Below are positions 5,985-10,773 of a DNA stretch of 10,773 bases, piece after piece. This DNA is from Nitrospira sp. (GTDB taxonomy: Bacteria > Nitrospirota > Nitrospiria > Nitrospirales > Nitrospiraceae). The stretch covers positions 1 to 10,773 of the forward strand of contig JAOUEB010000014.1 in the NCBI GenBank assembly GCA_029858925.1. Reading direction: 5' to 3'. Made by a program: the position numbers and the translations under genes. Numbering within the stretch: position 1 is the stretch's first letter; each line of letters begins with the position of its first letter. Under the pieces are notes generated by a model that saw nothing but the letters and a program-made list of their open reading frames with translations, ran no database searches and was not told the DNA's origin.

Positions 5985-6983
5985 ATGGAAATCAGGTTTC
6001 AACCCGCCTTGCTGCAAGAAGTGATCGACTCCTTCGTCGAAAAGACGGAGCGTGAAGGCGATCCCACCTATTACAAGGAATTCCATGAGCACGCCGATCC
6101 GATCTACGAGAAATTCATGCTCGAAGACCGGGAAGGGGAATTCAAGAAGCTCTATCAATATCTCTTTGGGACGTGGGGCTTTTCCGACATCGTGCGCGAT
6201 TCGTTTAACGAGTACCCATTATTGAAAGACAGGGTAGGGATCGTGCTGGTGAAGGGCGTCCTGAAGGAAGATCAGGAGGGCGTCGATATTCTGCGCAAGT
6301 GGGGATCGGTGGAAAAAGAGCTGGCGAGAGAGTTCGAGGAGAAGGGGATGAAAGGCGTCGGGATCAAGCTGATTCCCCGCCGGTTCTACGACCCGGCGCT
6401 GACCAGGTACTGCCGCCATGAGTTGATGCACATCTCCGATATGATCGATCCGGTGTTCGGGTACGATCCGGATACGAAGGTCGGACAGAATCCAGGCGAG
6501 GAAACGCTGATTTTGCAGCGCTATCGCGTGCTCTGGAGCTTGAGCGTGGATAGCCGGCTGGTCGCCGCCGGGAAAGAGCCGATGCTGAGCAAGGAGGACC
6601 GGTTCAAAGAATTTCGGTCCTGGTACCGGAAGATCGCGCCGCTCCAACTGAAGTCGGTGTTCGAAGGGCTCTGGCAGACCTCGTATTTCACGCATTCTGA
6701 ATTGATCGAAATGGCCACCGACACGCTCCGCGTCATGGATCGCGCGGTTGATGTGGAGGGCGGCGAAGTGCCGGAGAGCGAAAACAAGGTCATGCTCATG
6801 CCGGGATTTCCCTGCCCGCTGTGCCGATTCCCCACCTATTCCTGGGTGGAAGACATGGGCGACAAGATCGAGCCCTATGTGCTCGACTTCATCCGAGAAA
6901 ATCATCCGGGATGGGATGTGGAATTCGGCGGCTGTGATCGCTGTGTAGAGGTGTATAAGTTGCGCGCCGACGGCGTGATGTAG
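5985..6983 (+). CDS. Unrecognised HExxH protein with C-terminal CxxC pairs
   Basis: I do not recognise this 332-residue family by name. It shows HELMH at residues 145-149 inside RYCRHELMHISDMIDP, the zinc-binding signature of many metallopeptidases. A possible third ligand is one of Glu172, Glu173 or Asp189 (in SVDSRL). Near the C-terminus CPLC (277-280) and CDRC (317-320) could form a zinc-ribbon-like knuckle or another metal site. There is no signal peptide or membrane segment, so it should be cytoplasmic. The N-terminal 125 residues are charged and helical. The start at 5985 has GAGG (5974-5977) 7 nt upstream. It is followed after 57 nt by the ferredoxin gene, in what looks like one transcript, so a role in metalloprotein maturation near NXR is possible but unproven. 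That it is a real gene is near certain. Confidence 0.85.
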   Translation: MEIRFQPALLQEVIDSFVEKTEREGDPTYYKEFHEHADPIYEKFMLEDREGEFKKLYQYLFGTWGFSDIVRDSFNEYPLLKDRVGIVLVKGVLKEDQEGVDILRKWGSVEKELAREFEEKGMKGVGIKLIPRRFYDPALTRYCRHELMHISDMIDPVFGYDPDTKVGQNPGEETLILQRYRVLWSLSVDSRLVAAGKEPMLSKEDRFKEFRSWYRKIAPLQLKSVFEGLWQTSYFTHSELIEMATDTLRVMDRAVDVEGGEVPESENKVMLMPGFPCPLCRFPTYSWVEDMGDKIEPYVLDFIRENHPGWDVEFGGCDRCVEVYKLRADGVM

Positions 6984-7040
6984 GCCAGGTCGCGCTGGAC
7001 GGCCATTTTGACCCTCTGGCCGGGAGATGGTATTTCTTCT

Positions 7041-7655
7041 ATGGTAAGCGATCCCTCATATGGCCGGCGCGACTTTATCAAGGATTCTGTTCGTTCGGTT
7101 GCGAAGGCCGCACAAGAATTTTCCAGGGAGGCCGATGCCGTTCCGGTAAAGGGGCCGGCGCCGGTCCGCACCGATTGGCTCCGTCCGCCCGGCGCTGCCG
7201 GAGAGGCGCTTTTTCTAGAGCGGTGCACGCAATGCGGGGACTGCATCAAGGCCTGTCCGCCAGGCGCAATCGTTGCCCATGGCCAGGATGCCACGCCGGT
7301 CCTCTTCGCAGACCAGTCGCCCTGCTTGCTGTGTGAAGACTTTCCCTGCATTGCCGTGTGCGCAACCGGAGCGTTGCTGCCGGTCGACGGGATTGCCGAT
7401 GTCCAAATGGGGATTGCGCGGGTGTCCCATCGGTTGTGCACGGCAGGACAAGGCTGTTATGCCTGTGTGTCAAAATGTCCGACGCACGCGCTCGCGGTCG
7501 ATGTTGGGTCGCTCCAACTGACGGTGGCCGCGGAAGTGTGTGTCGGGTGTGGAATGTGCGAGATCGTGTGCAAAACTGTCAACGACCATGTAGCGATCCG
7601 CGTCACGCCCGCGGAAAGGGCACTGAATGTAGGATTGCCGCGGAAGTTATCATAA
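7041..7655 (+). CDS. NapF/NapG-like ferredoxin with four [4Fe-4S] motifs
   Basis: This 204-residue iron-sulfur protein has four cysteine quartets: 62/65/68/72 (CTQCGDCIKACP), 95/98/103/107 (CLLCEDFPCIAVC), 133/139/142/146 (CTAGQGCYACVSKCP) and 167/170/173/177 (CVGCGMCEIVC). The spacing resembles NapF/NapG/MauM-type proteins of molybdoenzyme systems, which pass electrons or help cofactor loading. The N-terminus has GRRDFIK (8-14), like a twin-arginine motif, but the residues after it are charged and give no hydrophobic core, so export by Tat is doubtful and a cytoplasmic location more likely. I prefer the ATG at 7041 over an in-frame TTG at 7008; GGGAG (7022-7026) lies 14 nt upstream of it, a long spacing. 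The gene lies 57 nt after the HExxH gene and before the chaperone and nxrC genes, which suggests work on NXR. Confidence 0.9.
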   Translation: MVSDPSYGRRDFIKDSVRSVAKAAQEFSREADAVPVKGPAPVRTDWLRPPGAAGEALFLERCTQCGDCIKACPPGAIVAHGQDATPVLFADQSPCLLCEDFPCIAVCATGALLPVDGIADVQMGIARVSHRLCTAGQGCYACVSKCPTHALAVDVGSLQLTVAAEVCVGCGMCEIVCKTVNDHVAIRVTPAERALNVGLPRKLS

Positions 7656-7696
7656 ATGATGCAAGTCAGAGATCCGGTTGCCAACGCAGTTCGTCC

Positions 7697-7725
7697 TTGA
7701 CATACACTTGGCCATTTCATATACA
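7697..7725 (+). promoter_or_regulatory. Strong sigma70-like promoter for the chaperone-nxrC pair
   Basis: A perfect -35 (TTGACA, 7697-7702) and TATACA (7720-7725, 4 of 6) are spaced by exactly 17 bp, in the 175-bp gap after the ferredoxin gene. Transcription would start near 7732. The octamer ATCCGGTT occurs on both sides of it, in the stretches 7671-7681 and 7745-7755, and may be a regulator half-site. No terminator is visible before it, so read-through from upstream is possible. Confidence 0.6.
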
Positions 7726-7830
7726 TACAAAGTCTCCGGTCTCAGAATCCGGTTTTTGTACGGGTGGGCGAGTTCGTTGTGGTGAGGGCGGTGCGTCCTG
7801 ACATGACTCGACAGCTCGGAGGACATCTTG

Positions 7831-8802
7831 ATGACAAGTAAACAGCCTGTGCCGAGCGCGTCTCATTCCGCCGCAGCCGTTGTTCCGGCGCCCTCGACGA
7901 TTAAAGATTCACCTGCAGTCGAACGCGCGCTGAATCGCAGCAAGATCTATCTCTTGGTTTCCTGGAGCCTGCTGTATCCCGAAGACGAGGAGTTTCTCGA
8001 GTATCTCCGGTGCGGTGAATTCGTGGAGGATGGCCGCACGGCGTTGGACACATTGCAGGCCATGCTGGACGGCAACGGAGGGGAGCGCGCCGTACAGAAG
8101 ATTCATGCGCTCAAGAAACAGTTGGATGTGGCTGAAACGCTGATCGCTTCCGAATGCGCCAATTGGCAGCTCAGCGATCTGCAATCGGAGCATCGCCGGG
8201 TATTCAGTAACGTCATCACGCTCGATTGCCCGCCGTACGAAACGTTATTTGGAAACGATCACGTCTTTGCGCAGTCGCATGTGATGGGCGACATCTCCGG
8301 GTTCTACAAAGCCTTCGGCGTGGAGCTCTCCAAGGATATTCACGAACGGCTCGACCATCTGAGCGTCGAGTTCGAGTTCATGCATTTCCTCACCTACAAA
8401 GAGTCGTATTCGCGCTGCCACGACGGCGCGGAAAAAACGCAGATCGTCGTGGATGCCCAGAAGAAATTCGTCAAGAACCACATCGGCCGGTGGGTGCCGC
8501 TCTTTTGCCGCATGCTGGCCAAGAAGGCGGACTCCGGTCTGTTCAAATTGGTCGCGGACATGACCGCCGATTGGATGGATTTCGAAATGGCATTCTTGGG
8601 AGTGGCGCCGCAGCCCTATACCGAGACTGATTATCGGCCTGCGACGTTCAATTCTCCAGAAGGCCAAACGTATGAATGCGGCGCGCAGGATCAGGGTAAC
8701 GAATTGACGTTGTTGCTCAATGAGGTGGGCGCGCAGTCGTTCCTGGATGTGAAGGATAAAGACAAGGAGAAGGACGAGAAGGGGCCGGTCGGAACCGCGT
8801 AG
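7831..8802 (+). CDS. TorD/DmsD-family molybdoenzyme chaperone (NXR-associated)
   Basis: This 323-residue helical protein belongs to the TorD/DmsD/NarJ chaperone group, which holds DMSO-reductase-family catalytic subunits until the molybdenum cofactor is inserted and they are ready for export. The signs are DCPPYETLFG at residues 132-141, QSHVMGDISGFYKAFG at 148-163, DHLSVEFEFMHFL at 175-187 and FVKNHIGRWVP at 213-223. It is longer than typical TorD proteins (about 200 residues) because of an Ala/Pro-rich N-terminal extension (1-28) and a tail that ends in a Lys/Asp/Glu run (307-317). The ATG at 7831 has GGAGG (7818-7822) 8 nt upstream; a TTG just before it is less likely. It is followed after 83 nt by nxrC. 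The likely client is the NXR alpha subunit, which is not in this window. Family confidence is high; the client is inferred from context. Confidence 0.92.
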   Translation: MTSKQPVPSASHSAAAVVPAPSTIKDSPAVERALNRSKIYLLVSWSLLYPEDEEFLEYLRCGEFVEDGRTALDTLQAMLDGNGGERAVQKIHALKKQLDVAETLIASECANWQLSDLQSEHRRVFSNVITLDCPPYETLFGNDHVFAQSHVMGDISGFYKAFGVELSKDIHERLDHLSVEFEFMHFLTYKESYSRCHDGAEKTQIVVDAQKKFVKNHIGRWVPLFCRMLAKKADSGLFKLVADMTADWMDFEMAFLGVAPQPYTETDYRPATFNSPEGQTYECGAQDQGNELTLLLNEVGAQSFLDVKDKDKEKDEKGPVGTA

Positions 8803-8885
8803 GCGTGCCGACGCACAGCCGAGCTTCATGGCAGCGGTCTCTTCCCAGGTGTTCGTAATCTTTAGTTGAGAGGAGGGATTAGTCT

Positions 8886-9836
8886 ATGCGCGTAGTGCAG
8901 ACGGCCAACAAACGATTGGTGTTTGCCATTCTTCTCTCTGCCCTCGCCGTCGGCGCGTTGCTGACGATTGGGCAGGTGCCGCTGGCGGTCAGCCAGCCGG
9001 TCACGATTCCGGCAAAGGCGATCAAGGGAACGATCCCCATGGATGGCGCCAACCCGGTGTGGGAAGGTGTGCCCGGCGTCGTGGTTCCGTTGAGCGGTCA
9101 GCTGGTGACCACCCCGATGCACCCGAACATCTCGGTGAAGTCGGTGTTCGTGAAGGCAATGACGAACGGTAAGGAAATTGGGTTGCGGTTAGAGTGGATT
9201 GACCAGACCAAGAACGATACGACGATCGGCCCGCAGGACTTCCGGGATCAGGTCGCCGTCATGTTCCCGGTCAATACGGGCGGCGCCCCGCCGTTCCAGT
9301 GCATGGGGCAATCCGGCGGAACGACCAATATCTGGCGTTGGAACGCGGAATGGCAGAAAGACATTGGGAAGGACAGCGCCGGTATCTGGGACGTCGATGA
9401 TCAATATCCCGGCATCTTCTGGGACTTCTACTTTGAAGAGCCGGCGGGGGGTGTGACCTACCCCGATCGGATTGGCCGGAGCCTTGGCCCGTTCAATCCA
9501 GGTATCTGGTCCGGGAACATCATGTCCGATCCGACGTTGCGTGTCAGCTCGGTTGAAGACCTGAGCGCGAACGGCTTCAGCACGTTGACCACCCAAGCGC
9601 ACCAAGATGTGATCGGTAGCGGGGTGTGGGAGCCCTCCGGGTCCGTCAAAGGCGGGGCCTATTCGGGGCCGACGTGGCGTGTGGTCGTGAAGCGGACGCT
9701 GGAAAACGGCGATGCCAATGACACGCAGTTCAAGTCTGGGCTATCCATCCCGATCGCATTTGCGGTGTGGGACGGGGCCAACGTCGAACGGAACGGAATG
9801 AAGTCGCTCTCCACCTGGTTTACGCTGAAGCTGTAA
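8886..9836 (+). CDS. nxrC: Nitrite oxidoreductase gamma subunit, haem b-binding (NxrC-like)
   Basis: This 316-residue protein matches the Nitrospira NxrC type, a member of the ethylbenzene-dehydrogenase gamma / DMSO-reductase-like haem-binding domain family. Residues 1-36 are a Sec-type signal peptide: KR, a hydrophobic run from LVFAILLSAL, then a polar end at AVSQP. The mature part (about 37-316) would be a beta-rich periplasmic domain carrying one haem b and linking the NXR alpha/beta subunits to the respiratory chain. EbdC-type proteins bind haem through Met and Lys; the plausible equivalents here are Met140 (FQCMGQSG) and Lys269 (WRVVVKRTL). No C-terminal membrane anchor is present. The start has a strong AGGAGGG (8871-8877) 8 nt upstream. 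The chaperone gene precedes it and a clear terminator follows. A related haem subunit of another molybdoenzyme is the main alternative. Confidence 0.88.
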   Translation: MRVVQTANKRLVFAILLSALAVGALLTIGQVPLAVSQPVTIPAKAIKGTIPMDGANPVWEGVPGVVVPLSGQLVTTPMHPNISVKSVFVKAMTNGKEIGLRLEWIDQTKNDTTIGPQDFRDQVAVMFPVNTGGAPPFQCMGQSGGTTNIWRWNAEWQKDIGKDSAGIWDVDDQYPGIFWDFYFEEPAGGVTYPDRIGRSLGPFNPGIWSGNIMSDPTLRVSSVEDLSANGFSTLTTQAHQDVIGSGVWEPSGSVKGGAYSGPTWRVVVKRTLENGDANDTQFKSGLSIPIAFAVWDGANVERNGMKSLSTWFTLKL

Positions 9837-9901
9837 TCAGCGCAGGGTTGTGGAGGCGATAGGCCTCCCTCGGATGAGAGGCTAGTACCGGTAGAAATCG
9901 A

Positions 9902-9962
9902 AGAGGGGCTCCGGATCGGCGTCATGCGACATGACGAACGGGTCCGGGGCCTCTCTTTTTTT
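9902..9962 (+). terminator. Rho-independent terminator after nxrC
   Basis: AGAGGGGCTCCGGA (9902-9915) pairs with TCCGGGGCCTCTCT (9943-9956) in a 14-bp stem with two G-T pairs, followed by a run of T to 9962. The 27-nt loop holds a second perfect hairpin, GTCATG-CGA-CATGAC (9921-9935). Another short hairpin (GGAGGC/GCCTCC, 9852-9868) lies between nxrC and this structure. Confidence 0.85.
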
Positions 9963-10012
9963 CTCCCCGGCGGCGATGTCCGCTCAGGCAGGGGTGGACG
10001 ATGATCCAAGAG

Positions 10013-10053
10013 TTGCATTTCATTCGTCGCGGAGGGTATAACCCGCATGGGTT
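10013..10053 (+). promoter_or_regulatory. Promoter candidate with start-site inverted repeat
   Basis: TTGCAT (10013-10018) and TATAAC (10037-10042) are 18 bp apart; the -10 matches 5 of 6 bases but the -35 only 3 of 6. An inverted repeat AACCC-GCAT-GGGTT (10040-10053) overlaps the end of the -10 and the expected start point, and could be an operator or a leader hairpin. It lies between the nxrC terminator and the next gene. The rest of the 265-bp gap from 9837 holds the terminator hairpins and nothing else that I recognise. Confidence 0.4.
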
Positions 10054-10101
10054 CTGCCTCAAAACTCTCTGATATTTCGAGATAATTGGAGCGGCCGGCG
10101 T

Positions 10102-10773
10102 ATGAAAGTCTCACTCCTTTTTCCTCCGACGTGGCATCCTTCCCAGCCCTATTTGAGTCTCCCTTCTCTCACGGGATTTCTCCATCAGGGCGGCGTGTCC
10201 GACGTGTCGCAGCGCGATCTTGGAATCGAGTTACTGGATCGCATGCTCACCAAGGACTATGCGGCCCAGGTCTATCGGCAGTTGATTGAGAAGCAGCGCG
10301 AGCTTGAACGGACTCAATCCGGGGAAACGGGCCACGGGAGCCGTGAGCACTACGCGAAGGTCGCGGATTCGCTCGATCGATTCGTCTATCTGGAAGAACG
10401 GATCGAATTGGCCAAGGAGACGCTACGGGGCGAGGGCTTTTATGATCTGGACGCCTACCGGGGCAGCCTGTTCATGATCGACAAGTGGCTGGAACTGGTG
10501 TCCTCGGTCTATTTCCCGACCAGACTCACGGTCGTCGATAATCAATTCGGCAATTACTCGATCTATTCCTCGAAGGACCTGATGAAGGTCATTCAGGACG
10601 AGGCGCAGAATCCCTACCGCAGTCTCTTCCGCGACCTGTTCATTCCCTCGATCGTCAAGGATCGTCCGGACTTGATCGGCGTCTCGATTACCGCGACCTC
10701 GCAAATTATTCCCGGCCTGACGCTCTGCAAGCTCATCAAGGAGACGGCACCGGATCTGCACATCACCATCGGC
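10102..10773 (+). CDS. B12-binding/radical SAM-type protein, N-terminal part (3' end outside window)
   Basis: The frame runs open from ATG 10102 to the window edge (224 codons). The start MKVSLLFPPTWHPSQPYLSL and the later DLIGVSITATSQIIPGLTLC, followed by a strand at the edge, fit the Rossmann-like cobalamin-binding domain that precedes the radical SAM core in many P-methylase/BchE-like enzymes. About 130 residues between these two parts are helical and charged, an insertion common in this group. The radical SAM CxxxCxxC motif would lie beyond the window, so the enzyme class is an inference and the substrate unknown. TTGGAG (10086-10091) lies 10 nt before the ATG. A terminator separates it from nxrC, so it is probably an independent unit. 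Confidence 0.75.
   Translation, partial: MKVSLLFPPTWHPSQPYLSLPSLTGFLHQGGVSDVSQRDLGIELLDRMLTKDYAAQVYRQLIEKQRELERTQSGETGHGSREHYAKVADSLDRFVYLEERIELAKETLRGEGFYDLDAYRGSLFMIDKWLELVSSVYFPTRLTVVDNQFGNYSIYSSKDLMKVIQDEAQNPYRSLFRDLFIPSIVKDRPDLIGVSITATSQIIPGLTLCKLIKETAPDLHITIG

Noticed and set aside
6219..6905. A 228-codon minus-strand ORF opposite the HExxH gene
   Set aside because: It is antisense to a gene with a ribosome-binding site and coherent motifs, and has no start context or motif of its own.
8245..8829. A 194-codon minus-strand ORF opposite the TorD-like chaperone gene
   Set aside because: It mirrors the chaperone gene and has no recognisable domain or ribosome-binding site.
1..10773. CRISPR array, tRNA or rRNA genes
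   Set aside because: I saw no regularly spaced short repeats and no recognisable cloverleaf or rRNA sequence in any gap.

Overview
The window looks like a chromosomal segment of a nitrite-oxidising Nitrospira-type bacterium (Nitrospirota). The main reason is the gene at 8886-9836, whose product matches the NxrC-type gamma (haem b) subunit of nitrite oxidoreductase (NXR). It follows a TorD-like molybdoenzyme chaperone and a ferredoxin with four [4Fe-4S] motifs. The assignment rests on protein patterns read by eye, not on a search.

Left part, about 1-5800, accessory. The window opens inside a very long gene (1-3590), the C-terminal part of a probable STAND/NACHT-like P-loop ATPase, a class often linked to defence or signalling. 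A well-placed start codon overlaps its end, but the frame opened there closes after 21 codons at a sequence junction. Next comes the detached 3' end of a WD40 gene (3651-3798, minus), then an MNT nucleotidyltransferase/HEPN toxin-antitoxin-like pair (3901-4624, plus), then an intact seven-bladed WD40 gene (4688-5791, minus). The detached tail and the tail of the intact gene are direct repeats at a constant offset of 1037 bp with no gaps. The MNT-HEPN pair therefore sits in a 1,037-bp unit that looks as if it entered at, or was duplicated with, the 3' end of the WD40 gene.

Middle and right part, about 5800-9960, NXR accessory genes. A promoter candidate and a 7-2-7 palindrome lie between the WD40 gene and a divergent gene for an unrecognised protein with an HExxH motif and two CxxC pairs (5985-6983). 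The ferredoxin gene follows (7041-7655). A strong sigma70-like promoter (7697-7725) then separates this pair from the chaperone gene (7831-8802) and nxrC (8886-9836). A nested-stem rho-independent terminator (9902-9962) closes the block. NxrA and NxrB are not in the window.

Right edge. A radical SAM/B12-binding-type protein begins at 10102 behind its own promoter candidate and runs off the window.

Working model: the ferredoxin, the chaperone and possibly the HExxH protein are cytoplasmic maturation or electron-transfer factors. NxrC is exported by Sec and passes electrons from the periplasmic NXR catalytic subunits to the respiratory chain. The left part is a genomic variable spot next to this core block.
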